A stretch of 64,000 nucleotides of DNA from Klebsiella indica (GTDB taxonomy: Bacteria > Pseudomonadota > Gammaproteobacteria > Enterobacterales > Enterobacteriaceae): assembly GCF_005860775.1 (NCBI RefSeq), contig NZ_VCHQ01000009.1, forward strand, positions 1 through 64,000. Reading direction: 5' to 3'. Every line of letters begins with the position of its first letter. The stretch's first letter is position 1. Shown one piece after another: positions 19,112 through 27,375 of this stretch. Position numbers and translations under genes: made by a program. Under the pieces are notes generated by a model. The model searched no databases, was not told the origin of the DNA, and worked only from the letters and a program-made list of their open reading frames with translations.

Positions 19112-19201
19112 CGTCTTCTTCTATCCTGATCGTTACCGCCCGCTGGTATCCAGCAGGACGGCGTGAAATAATTACGCCCCACAATGTAGCAGGAGTGCGT
19201 G

Positions 19202-19381
19202 ATGTTTGCAGGTTTACCTTCGCTGAGCCATGAGCAACAGCAGAAAGCAGTCGAACGAATTCAGGAGTTGATGTCGCAGGGGATGAGCAGCGGCCAGGCT
19301 ATCGCTTTAGTGGCAGACGAACTGCGCGCCTCGCATACCGGCGATCGGATTGTGGCGCGCTTTGAGGATGAAGACGAGTAA
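19202..19381 (+). CDS. yoaH: UPF0181 small protein YoaH
   Basis: 59 aa, the length of E. coli YoaH. It is helical and highly charged, ending RFEDEDE. ATG at 19202 follows AGGAG by six bases; the overlapping GTG three bases upstream is less likely. Function is unknown. It ends 17 bp before the convergent end of the lyase locus, which marks the left border of the accessory insertion relative to E. coli. Confidence 0.9.
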
Positions 19382-19397
19382 GTAATCGGTATTGTTC

Positions 19398-21416
19398 TTA
19401 AATGCCGCCTTCCGTGAGCGGAAGGATCACATCAGGTATTCGCCCGGGATCGTCGTGCAGCGTCACGTGCGCCACACGGTCACCGCGCCAGAAGGTAATT
19501 TGCGTACCGCCTGGCGTATGATGCACGTTAACTTCCGTCAACGGCGCGTTGTTCGCCAGATCCCACAGACACACAAAACGCGCCTGCGGGAGATGATTAC
19601 GCATCACCAGATAGCTGAGATTGCTTATCGCCGGGTTATCGGGCGCTAGTCCCTGCCACAGTTCGCCATCGCCAGCCAGCCAGAGCGCAACGGTATCGCC
19701 GCCGCGCGCAAAGTGGCGCGGCTGACAGCCGTGCAGCGGCGTCATGGTCGAACCGGTCATATGCCGTAGCGGCCCGCTGAGCGAGAAGGGCTGCGGCTTG
19801 CCGCTCTGATCCAGCGCCTGCGCTGCCAGATGTAACGTCCAGTCGAGCTGCTGGTGATGCGGGTTTTCCACCGTCGACAGATCGATCAGCACATCTTCAA
19901 GCCACAGCAGGCGACGGCGAAAGCGGATGTCTCGCCAGGCCGCCGTGTCCCACTCGACGTGGCTATGGCTGTTTAATTCCGGCGGCGGCTTGCCCCAGTC
20001 GGTTTCGCTATCCAACCAGAAAAAATCATCGTTCATCTGCCAGGCCAATACCACTGGGTTGGCGGGCGGTTGATTGCTCTGGTTGACCGTCAGCGTGTTG
20101 TGGGTTGCGCTGTTTTTGTAATAGTCATAGTGCATTTTCGCCCCGTAACCAGTGGTGCCGGGATCCGGCAGCAGCCAGCCGTCGCGCTGCCACAGCATCA
20201 GGCTCAGGCGATCGTAATGGTCGTGCTCCCCTCCCCACGGACTGTGTTTAATCAGCACTGCCTGACGTTGCTGAGGGCGTCGCCACAGTGTCAGGCCCGC
20301 GCCTGGCGCAAACAGCGATTGCTGGGGGATAAGCGTTATAGGCTCTTCAGGCAGCGGCTGGTCGCGCCACAGCAAGGTTTCACGCTCATCAGGTTCAGTG
20401 TTGATGAACTGCAGTACGGCGGCGTAGAGCGGATCTCGCCAGATAAACCAGGCAAATTCGTAGAGATCCCGATGATACAGTTTCTCTTGTCCGGCAAGGC
20501 AATCATTTAACCGCGGGAAGGTGCCGTCCGGCAGTAGTAACGAGAGCGGGAAGCGCAGCATAGGTTGATACCAGGGACCATCAAGCAGGCTCCAGCGAGT
20601 GCCGCGCGCCAGCTTCTCAAAGGCAAAAAAGCCCTGTAGCGCGTAATAGTGGTAGTGAATGGAACCTTCAAACCACAGCCCTTCCGCCAGCAGGCCGTTT
20701 TCCAGTTGCCAGCGCAGACCGTATGGCTGGTTAACGGCAAACTCCAGCAGACTCTCATCTTCGAGGATGAAGCCCAGCACCCCCAGTGCTGCGCTGATTT
20801 TGACTTCATGATTATGGATCTGCGGGCTGCGATGTTCACGCAGAAACTCTGCCGCGCAGCGCAGCAGATTATCGCTAATGTGTTGCTGTTCGGCAGGCGT
20901 TAAACTGTCGGCAATAAAGTCATAACCCAACGCCATCTCCAGAATGCAGTTGGCTTCGCACAGCGTCTGCGCGTTCATCTTGCCTGGGCCGTTGTGGGGA
21001 ATATTTCCGTGGACTTCATAGCCGGGATAAACGTCCGCATAGCCCATCAGTAACGCGCGTACTTTGTCGCGGTACTGCTGCTGTTCGGTCAGACGCCACA
21101 TCAGTCCAAGCTGCTGGCATGCGCCGGCGTTGCGGCCATTCATCTCGCGCCACCAGGCGCCGTCCCACGGCTCACCGCTAAAAACCGCATTGTCGACCGG
21201 GCAGATGTGCTGGTGGGGGGTATCCGCCTGCCATGTCAACCGCACGCCGTGATGCGGACAAAAGTAGTAAAGGTTCCAGGTGGCTATCCCGGTCTGCGGG
21301 ATGCGTATTGCCGCGTCGAGAAGCGGTTGTGAATCTTTCACGAGCCGTTCAAGTAGACCGTTATCGCCGACTGCACGTATGGCAATGTCGGGCCAGAGCC
21401 CAGAAAATTGTTTCAT
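19398..21416 (-). CDS. Heparinase II/III-like polysaccharide lyase, probably cytoplasmic
   Basis: 672 aa with no signal peptide, so a cytoplasmic exo-acting lyase on imported oligosaccharides is likely. The (alpha/alpha) toroid half has NHEV (N202-H203) and EGSIHYHYY (E250-Y258), resembling PL15/PL17-type active sites. The C-terminal beta-sandwich has the family signature HSPWGGEHDHYDRLS. C53-P-H-H and H70-I-C72 could bind a metal. The family includes alginate, heparin and heparan lyases; the substrate cannot be read from the sequence. Its ATG shares one base with the TGA of the upstream lyase gene (TGATG), so the two are translationally coupled. Confidence 0.85.
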   Translation of the reverse strand: MKQFSGLWPDIAIRAVGDNGLLERLVKDSQPLLDAAIRIPQTGIATWNLYYFCPHHGVRLTWQADTPHQHICPVDNAVFSGEPWDGAWWREMNGRNAGACQQLGLMWRLTEQQQYRDKVRALLMGYADVYPGYEVHGNIPHNGPGKMNAQTLCEANCILEMALGYDFIADSLTPAEQQHISDNLLRCAAEFLREHRSPQIHNHEVKISAALGVLGFILEDESLLEFAVNQPYGLRWQLENGLLAEGLWFEGSIHYHYYALQGFFAFEKLARGTRWSLLDGPWYQPMLRFPLSLLLPDGTFPRLNDCLAGQEKLYHRDLYEFAWFIWRDPLYAAVLQFINTEPDERETLLWRDQPLPEEPITLIPQQSLFAPGAGLTLWRRPQQRQAVLIKHSPWGGEHDHYDRLSLMLWQRDGWLLPDPGTTGYGAKMHYDYYKNSATHNTLTVNQSNQPPANPVVLAWQMNDDFFWLDSETDWGKPPPELNSHSHVEWDTAAWRDIRFRRRLLWLEDVLIDLSTVENPHHQQLDWTLHLAAQALDQSGKPQPFSLSGPLRHMTGSTMTPLHGCQPRHFARGGDTVALWLAGDGELWQGLAPDNPAISNLSYLVMRNHLPQARFVCLWDLANNAPLTEVNVHHTPGGTQITFWRGDRVAHVTLHDDPGRIPDVILPLTEGGI

Positions 21417-22654
21417 CAGTGGTTATCCTTGACCTCTGCCGGCACGGGGAGTGGGGCAATAAGGGTGGTGATATCGTCGGGGTATTTCGCCCGCAGCCAC
21501 TGCGCTTTGTCGCGAAACAGCGGGTCGTCAGGCCAGGCGTGCGCGGCGGTGGCGATATTGCGCAGCGCTTTTTTGTCGTCCATTTTATCGAGATCTTTCC
21601 AGGGCCACGGCGTGTTGCTGTTAATAAACCCGGCGATGTACTGATAGCCTTTGCGCAGGCTATGGTCGTCGAGGGTGAAATTCCAGATATCGACGCCCAC
21701 TTTCTCGCCCAGACGGCCCAGGCGGTTATAGGCCTCAAGGTTGAAGTTGCTGTAGTGCCACGGGCGGGTGCGCTCCAGCTCGGCTATCTGGCGGCCTTCG
21801 ACATCAAACTGCCCGGCAATGCGCCGCAGCTGAGTGATGTACAGGCGCTTTTTCGCCGCTTCGGTTTTACCGCTGAACAGAGCGAAGGTGGCGGCCTGCA
21901 TATCAAAATAACTGCCGTGGTTGTTGTGCCAGTTTTCCTCTTCAAAGCCATTCTGGCTGGTGGTCATCCAGTGGTAAAATTCACCGAACCACTGTTTTAA
22001 CTCTGTAACGTCCTTTCCGCTGAGGGCATCTGATGATTGCAGCAGGGCGATAGCGTCAACCACCTCGACCAGCGCGCGGCTATCAATAATACCGATGCCG
22101 CGTCCGGTGTTAATGCCGGGAATGGCCTGTGCGTATTGCAGGTTGGGGGTCATACGCGTCTTCGGATCGAGGAACCAGGTCTTTAACTGAGCCGCCGCCT
22201 TTTGCGCGTAGCGATCGTCCCGGGAGAAGTACCACGCCAGCGCCAGGGTTGACACATCGTTGCTCATCTTCACCAGCCGGTTTTTGTCGGTGGCGTCGCT
22301 ATTGGCGTCCGGATTGGTTTGCCCGTCTTTGCGGATATACGGCAGCCCGTCTTTGGTCTCCGGGTTCGGCCACCAGTATGGCGGGAAGCTGTAATAGTCG
22401 TGCTTATTGCCGCTGGCGGCGACCAGCGTTTTGTCCATCACTGAGAACAGTGGGTGCCTGAGCGCCAGATCGGCTTTTTTCAGCAGCGCCGCTTGCGCCT
22501 GGATAAATAGCGGATCGTTGGCGGCGATCCGCTGACGGCTAAAGGCTAAATCTTTTCCGTCAAGCGTGTATGGCTCGGCGGCATACAGAGAGGCGCTCAT
22601 GCCGGAACAGAACAGCACAACGCATAACAAACCTCGGCGAGGTATTGAGTTCAT
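21416..22654 (-). CDS. Periplasmic alginate_lyase-domain protein
   Basis: 412 aa with a clear Sec signal peptide (residues 1-25; hydrophobic core LLCVVLFCSG, cleavage likely at SLYA|AEP). The mature protein is an alginate_lyase-type (alpha/alpha) fold with YWWPNPETKDGLPYIRKDG, the QAIPGINTGRG segment and the putative catalytic WHNNHGSYFD. It is clearly paralogous to the leaderless protein at the far end of this locus. Role inferred: first cleavage of polyuronide or oligouronide in the periplasm. It is first in a two-gene operon with the heparinase-like gene and divergent from the ABC operon. Confidence 0.85.
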   Translation of the reverse strand: MNSIPRRGLLCVVLFCSGMSASLYAAEPYTLDGKDLAFSRQRIAANDPLFIQAQAALLKKADLALRHPLFSVMDKTLVAASGNKHDYYSFPPYWWPNPETKDGLPYIRKDGQTNPDANSDATDKNRLVKMSNDVSTLALAWYFSRDDRYAQKAAAQLKTWFLDPKTRMTPNLQYAQAIPGINTGRGIGIIDSRALVEVVDAIALLQSSDALSGKDVTELKQWFGEFYHWMTTSQNGFEEENWHNNHGSYFDMQAATFALFSGKTEAAKKRLYITQLRRIAGQFDVEGRQIAELERTRPWHYSNFNLEAYNRLGRLGEKVGVDIWNFTLDDHSLRKGYQYIAGFINSNTPWPWKDLDKMDDKKALRNIATAAHAWPDDPLFRDKAQWLRAKYPDDITTLIAPLPVPAEVKDNH

Positions 22655-22805
22655 AGTAATGACCCTTCTGCAAATATGGGGAAAGATAATGACAGAATTA
22701 TACTCGTCACGTATTTAAACGACATGTAAAGCCAGTGGTTTAATTAAAAAATAATCTATTTGAATATACGATGGCGTGCAGTGTAAAAGACAAAGTGATT
22801 TTTTT

Positions 22806-22821
22806 TGTGATATCCATCAAG
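22806..22821. promoter_or_regulatory. CRP-like site, lyase-operon side
   Basis: TGTGA-TATCCA-TCAAG: one perfect half-site and 3 of 5 in the other. It lies about 150 bp upstream of the periplasmic lyase gene. Confidence 0.4.
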
Positions 22822-22954
22822 GTTATCGGGATGGATAAAAAATGACTTTTTTAATGCAACGTGTATCACGGAATTTCGCGTTTTTCTAAAATTTTTTAAT
22901 GGTTAAATAAAATCAGCAAATTTATAATTAATTGAATTTAATGGTTATTAATTA

Positions 22955-22978
22955 TTTGTCACTTTTTTTGTCACTTTT
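22955..22978. repeat. Tandem 12-bp repeat (2 copies)
   Basis: TTTGTCACTTTT occurs twice head to tail with no gap, directly upstream of the CRP-like site. The two copies would lie about one helical turn apart, suiting a repeated binding site. Confidence 0.7.
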
Positions 22979-22981
22979 TGA

Positions 22982-22997
22982 TGTGATCTGACTCAAC
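22982..22997. promoter_or_regulatory. CRP-like site, ABC-operon side
   Basis: TGTGA-TCTGAC-TCAAC: one perfect half-site and 3 of 5 in the other, 12 bp before the KdgR-like box. Confidence 0.45.
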
Positions 22998-23008
22998 TTT
23001 TTGATTTT

Positions 23009-23023
23009 TGAAACGCAATTTCT
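23009..23023. promoter_or_regulatory. Candidate KdgR operator of the lyase/ABC locus
   Basis: TGAAACGCAATTTCT has the TGAAA-N5-TTTC core of the KdgR palindrome (TGAAACANTGTTTCA type), with only the last base and one central base off. It lies 157 bp before the binding-protein ATG and could act on both divergent operons. kdgR itself is in this window. Confidence 0.6.
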
Positions 23024-23180
23024 TTTTTGTGTGGTTGTATTGGGGAATGTATTTCTATTTAATGAATGGAAATATTTTTTACATCTGTTGTATTAACTTC
23101 TGAATGCTATTCAAATTCCTTGATGTGTATTAATTGAGAATTGAATTACCTTTGTGCCCTACAATAAAGGATATGCAATT

Positions 23181-24467
23181 ATGTCTGCGAATAAATTACG
23201 TTCATTATTACTTCTTACCGCACTCGGACTCGGCGCAGGTCAGAGCTATGCCGCTACCCTGAACGTCTGGATTCGCGCCAGCAACGATTCCAAAAATATC
23301 TACAAACAAGAGGCGGAGAAGTTTGAAGAAAAAACCGGTATCAAGATTGAGTACTTCAATGCGACCACCGATTTTGAACAGCGTCTGGCGCGCGCTACGG
23401 CGGGCAATGCCTTACCTGACCTGATTTTTAACGATGCGGCGTCGCTGGGGCAGTTTATCCAGCTCGGGATTGCCGATGAAATTGAGCCGAAAAAGATTAC
23501 CGGTAGCGACCAGCTGTTCGAGACCGCCTGGGATAGTACGCGCTATATCGATGGTAAATACTATGGTGTACCAACCTCGGCGCAGACCTTCGCCCTGTTC
23601 GTGCGCAAAGACTGGCGTGAAAAACTGGGGCTGCCGCAGCCTAAAAACTGGGACGATATCCAGACCCTGGCGAAAGCCTTTACCACTCAGGATCCTGATG
23701 GCAACGGCAAAAATGATACCTATGGCTTTATTGTTCCCGCCTCCACCACCCGCGGTTATGCCAGTTGGTTTATGAGCAGCTTTATCTGGCAGGCGGGTGG
23801 CGATTTTGTCAAAGAGAGTAACGGCAAATTTAGCGCCTCGCTGAATACCCCGGAAGTGACTCAGGCGATGAGCTTTATGCGCACAATGATGTGTGAAAAA
23901 GTGACCCAGCCGGGCGCGATTAACGCCACCACAGCTGATGTCATCCCATCTTTTCGTTCCGGGCAAAGCGGCATGTTCTTCAGTGGCCCATACCATATCG
24001 CGCTGTTTGATAAAGATCCGGGCAAAGATAACTACGAAGTCGTGCCGGTAATCGGGCCAAAAGGCGAAGCCACGCTCGCTGAGGGCACCACGGTCTTTAT
24101 GATGAAGAGCAGTAAACAAAAAGAGGCGGCGCGTAAATTCATCGAATTTATGATCTCGCCGGAGGGTCAGGAAATCGGCATGGGCAAAGGGAGTAAGCAC
24201 ATTCCGGTGGTGCGTTTGCCGGTTAATAAGAATGTCGACGTCAAAGCCGTTTATCAGGACACTCGCTGGGAAACCTTCGCTAACCTGTACAACCAGCAGG
24301 GGCGCTACGTGCCGCAAATTCCAAACTGGACGCCGGTGCGTCAGGTCACTGCTGACGGCTTTAATCGTATTTTTGCCGACTGTAACAGCGAGATTGCCGC
24401 CGAGCTGAAGACCATCGACGGCAAGGTTAACGCCGAGCTGGAAAAACAAAATGTGCTGGCTAACTGA
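23181..24467 (+). CDS. ABC sugar-binding periplasmic protein
   Basis: 428 aa family-1 (MalE/UgpB-type) solute-binding protein. Signal peptide at residues 1-24 (LLLLTALGLGAGQSYA), mature start ATLNVWIRASND. The ATG at 23181 has AAAGGA nine bases upstream; an in-frame GTG 27 bases earlier is not supported. It is the first gene of an operon with two permeases, an ATPase and a cytoplasmic lyase-like enzyme. Ligand inferred: oligosaccharides released by the divergent periplasmic lyase. The absence of a lipobox fits a Gram-negative soluble binding protein. Confidence 0.9.
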   Translation: MSANKLRSLLLLTALGLGAGQSYAATLNVWIRASNDSKNIYKQEAEKFEEKTGIKIEYFNATTDFEQRLARATAGNALPDLIFNDAASLGQFIQLGIADEIEPKKITGSDQLFETAWDSTRYIDGKYYGVPTSAQTFALFVRKDWREKLGLPQPKNWDDIQTLAKAFTTQDPDGNGKNDTYGFIVPASTTRGYASWFMSSFIWQAGGDFVKESNGKFSASLNTPEVTQAMSFMRTMMCEKVTQPGAINATTADVIPSFRSGQSGMFFSGPYHIALFDKDPGKDNYEVVPVIGPKGEATLAEGTTVFMMKSSKQKEAARKFIEFMISPEGQEIGMGKGSKHIPVVRLPVNKNVDVKAVYQDTRWETFANLYNQQGRYVPQIPNWTPVRQVTADGFNRIFADCNSEIAAELKTIDGKVNAELEKQNVLAN

Positions 24468-24478
24468 GGATCGACGTT

Positions 24479-25420
24479 ATGACGCTGCATGAGACGAAGT
24501 CCGCGTCGCAAAAGCAAGCCGCTGCGCCCGACGCGAGCGGCTGGCTGAATGAAAAACGTAAACGGGCGCTGATCCCCTGGCTGTTTTTAGCGCCTGCGCT
24601 GATTATTTTTAGCTGGTTTAAGTTCATCCCGATGATTCAAGGTCTGGTGATGAGCTTTTATAAGGTTAACTTTAACCAGCCCAATGAATGGGTCGGATTC
24701 GATAACTTCACCCGCGCCTTTGCTGACGCAGAATTGCATGCGGCTGTGGTGAACACGTTGCTGTACGTGGTAGTGACGATGTTCGCTGCCGCTATCCTGG
24801 CGTTTTTCCTTGCTATGCTGCTGGAAGGTCCTGCGCGCCATTTGCGTTTTATTCGAACCGCCATCTTTTTACCGGCCGTCACCAGCGCGGCGATTGTCGC
24901 CGAAATGTGGCGCATTCTGTTTAACCCGACGCCAAACGGCGTGGTTAACCATATTCTCAGCTGGTTCGGCGTGGCCGATCAGGGCTTCCTCGCCAGCTCC
25001 GATCAGGCGCTGGGGGTCATCATGCTGCTGCATATCTGGAAAGCGGTGCCCTACAACATGGTGATCTTTATTGCCGGTCTGGCGGGGATCAGCCGCGACC
25101 TGTACGACGCGGCGAATGTTGACGGCGCCAATTGGTGGAACCGCCTGCGCTACGTCACGCTGCCCGGCATGATCCCGGCGCTCTCGGTGGTACTGATGCT
25201 CTCTTTTATTCGTGGTTTCCGCGTGTTTGCGGAAGTGTACGCCACCACTGGCGGGGGGCCATCTAACGCCACGGAAATGATCATGACCCACATCTATAAA
25301 CTTGGTTTTGAGCAGTTTGACTATGGCTACGCCTCAGCGGTGTCGTTCCTGCTGTTCACCTTCACAGTGATCTTAACCATCTGTCATCTGACGCTGAAAA
25401 AACGTATCGCACGTTATTAA
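24479..25420 (+). CDS. ABC sugar transporter permease (MalF/UgpA type)
   Basis: 313 aa, six predicted membrane helices after a charged cytoplasmic N-terminus of about 35 residues. The EAA-loop DAANVDGANWWNRLRYVTLPG, which docks to the ATPase, is at about residues 205-225. It follows the binding-protein gene by 11 bp, with GAGGATCGA before its ATG. It forms the pore with the next gene product. Confidence 0.92.
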   Translation: MTLHETKSASQKQAAAPDASGWLNEKRKRALIPWLFLAPALIIFSWFKFIPMIQGLVMSFYKVNFNQPNEWVGFDNFTRAFADAELHAAVVNTLLYVVVTMFAAAILAFFLAMLLEGPARHLRFIRTAIFLPAVTSAAIVAEMWRILFNPTPNGVVNHILSWFGVADQGFLASSDQALGVIMLLHIWKAVPYNMVIFIAGLAGISRDLYDAANVDGANWWNRLRYVTLPGMIPALSVVLMLSFIRGFRVFAEVYATTGGGPSNATEMIMTHIYKLGFEQFDYGYASAVSFLLFTFTVILTICHLTLKKRIARY

Positions 25421-25429
25421 GGAGCCGTG

Positions 25430-26269
25430 ATGTTAAGTAAACGTTGGGATACCGCAGGACGCTGGTGTATCTACACGCTGCTGCTGATTGTCTTTGTCGG
25501 GCCGTTCTGGGGCATCGTCGCCACCGCATTCAGTGGCGCACCGGTTAAACCGGGTGAGCTGCTGGCCTGGCCGCATCAGTTCTCGTTTGAAAACTTCATC
25601 TTTGCGTGGATGGATATCGGCGTCTGGCAGTATCTGCTGAACTCAATTCTGGTGGTGTTCTTCGGTACCATTATGCAGGTGTCGGTAAGTGCGCTGGCGG
25701 CTTATGCGCTGGCGCGTAAGAAGTTTCGCGGCGTGGCGCTGGTTAGCCTGGTGATTTTGTCCACCATGATGTTGCCGGAAGAAGTGATTGCCATTCCGCT
25801 GTATATGATCATCAACTGGCGACTGCCGTTGATCGATGCCTCGCTTTATAACAGCTACCTCGGGATGATTTTGCCGGTGGTGGGCTGGGCGTTCTCGATC
25901 TTCGTATTGACCGAATTTATGTCGGCGATTCCGAAAGAGCTGGAAGAGGCGGCACGAATAGACGGCGCCAACGAATGGCAAATCTTCTTCCACGTGATCC
26001 TGCCGCTGGTCAAACCGGCGCTCGGCACGGTGGTCACCTTTGGCTTCATTATGATTTGGGATCAGTACCTGTTGCCGCTGATTGTGGTCAACCAGGACAG
26101 CCTGAATACCATTCCGGTGATCCTTGGCACGCTGCGTACCGATGAGAGCATCACACCGAATATCTTTATCGCCATTACGCTACTGGCGATGCTGCCCAGC
26201 ATCATCGTCTACCTGGGTCTGCAAAAACATTTCAATCGCGGGATCATGTCCGGCGCGGTCAAAGGATAA
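25430..26269 (+). CDS. ABC sugar transporter permease (MalG/UgpE type)
   Basis: 279 aa, six predicted helices. EAA-loop EEAARIDGANEWQIFFHVILP lies in the second half, and the typical MalG ending FNRGIMSGAVKG is present. ATG at 25430 follows GGAG by five bases; the GTG three bases earlier is too close to it. It pairs with the preceding permease as a heterodimeric channel. Confidence 0.92.
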   Translation: MLSKRWDTAGRWCIYTLLLIVFVGPFWGIVATAFSGAPVKPGELLAWPHQFSFENFIFAWMDIGVWQYLLNSILVVFFGTIMQVSVSALAAYALARKKFRGVALVSLVILSTMMLPEEVIAIPLYMIINWRLPLIDASLYNSYLGMILPVVGWAFSIFVLTEFMSAIPKELEEAARIDGANEWQIFFHVILPLVKPALGTVVTFGFIMIWDQYLLPLIVVNQDSLNTIPVILGTLRTDESITPNIFIAITLLAMLPSIIVYLGLQKHFNRGIMSGAVKG

Positions 26270-26279
26270 GGAGTTACCG

Positions 26280-27374
26280 ATGGGATCTGTTGTACTGAAT
26301 AGCGTGCGTAAATCGTATGGCGATGCGCAGGTCATTAAAGACGTGTCGCTGACTATCCCGGACGGCGAGTTTTGCGTCCTTGTCGGGCCCAGCGGCTGCG
26401 GGAAATCTACGCTGCTGCGCATGATCGCCGGCCTTGAGGAGATTTCCGGCGGCGAGGTGCATATCAACGAACGCAACGTCACCGATGTGGAACCGAAGCT
26501 GCGCGATATTGCGATGGTGTTCCAGAGCTACGCGCTCTACCCGCAGATGACGGTGCGTGAAAATATGGGCTTTGCCCTGAAGATGGCGCGTCTGCCGAAA
26601 GCGGATATCAACCAGAAGGTTAATGAAGCCGCTGCGCTGCTGGGACTGGAACCGCTGCTGGAGCGTTTGCCGAAAGATCTCTCAGGAGGCCAGCGCCAGC
26701 GTGTGGCGATGGGGCGGGCCATCGTACGTAAGCCGCAGGTGTTTTTATTTGATGAACCGCTCTCGAATCTTGATGCCAAGCTGCGTACTCAGGTGCGAGG
26801 CGAAATTCGCGAGCTGCATCGTCGGCTGAAAACTACCTCCGTGTATGTCACCCACGATCAGATTGAAGCCATGACAATGGGACAGATGATCGTCGTGTTG
26901 CGCGATGGGCGCATTGAGCAGGCGGGCACGCCGCTGGAACTGTATGACCAGCCCGCGAATCTGTTCGTCGCCGGGTTTATTGGCTCGCCGGAGATTAATC
27001 AGCTCCCGGGTGAGGTGGTTCTGAGTGGCGACGCGACCAGTCTGCGTCTGAAAGATGGTTCGCTGCTGGCTTTGCCTGCCGGGTTACAGGTGCGGCATGG
27101 CCAGCAGGTGGTGTATGCGATCCGCCCTGAGCAGGTCAATGTGGTCCATGAGGCCCGGGATGACGCTCTGGCGGCGAAGGTCACGGCGGTGGAAAATACC
27201 GGTTCGGATATGCAACTGTTCTGCGATACCGGCGGCGGCGCGTTCACCTCGGTATTCAAACAGAGGCTGGCAGTGAAAGAGGGCGACAGTATCTGGTTGC
27301 AGCCCAGGCTCTCCGGCGTGCATATTTTCGATGCGCAAAGCGGCCAGCGCATCGCGTGCCAGGAGGGAAATTAA
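26280..27374 (+). CDS. ABC sugar transporter ATPase (MalK/UgpC/MsmK type)
   Basis: 364 aa. Walker A GPSGCGKST, Q-loop in MVFQSYALYPQ, signature LSGGQRQR, Walker B VFLFDEP and H-loop in VTHD are all present. The C-terminal regulatory/TOBE domain (about residues 240-364) is typical of MalK-like sugar ATPases. ATG follows AAGGAG by six bases and begins 10 bp after the permease stop. It completes a full binding protein-two permeases-ATPase importer. Confidence 0.94.
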   Translation: MGSVVLNSVRKSYGDAQVIKDVSLTIPDGEFCVLVGPSGCGKSTLLRMIAGLEEISGGEVHINERNVTDVEPKLRDIAMVFQSYALYPQMTVRENMGFALKMARLPKADINQKVNEAAALLGLEPLLERLPKDLSGGQRQRVAMGRAIVRKPQVFLFDEPLSNLDAKLRTQVRGEIRELHRRLKTTSVYVTHDQIEAMTMGQMIVVLRDGRIEQAGTPLELYDQPANLFVAGFIGSPEINQLPGEVVLSGDATSLRLKDGSLLALPAGLQVRHGQQVVYAIRPEQVNVVHEARDDALAAKVTAVENTGSDMQLFCDTGGGAFTSVFKQRLAVKEGDSIWLQPRLSGVHIFDAQSGQRIACQEGN

Positions 27375-27375
27375 G

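Larger units (their letters stand above)
22655..23180. promoter_or_regulatory. AT-rich divergent control region of the lyase/ABC locus
   Basis: 526 bp, far richer in A+T than the genes around it. It contains a KdgR-like box (23009-23023), two CRP-like sites (22806-22821 and 22982-22997) and a 12-bp tandem repeat (22955-22978). Catabolite activation plus uronate derepression of both arms is the simplest reading. Confidence 0.6.

Noticed and set aside
23412-24449. 345-aa open frame antisense to the sugar-binding protein
   Set aside because: It is a shadow of the strongly supported + strand gene with its signal peptide and operon context; no ribosome site or domain.
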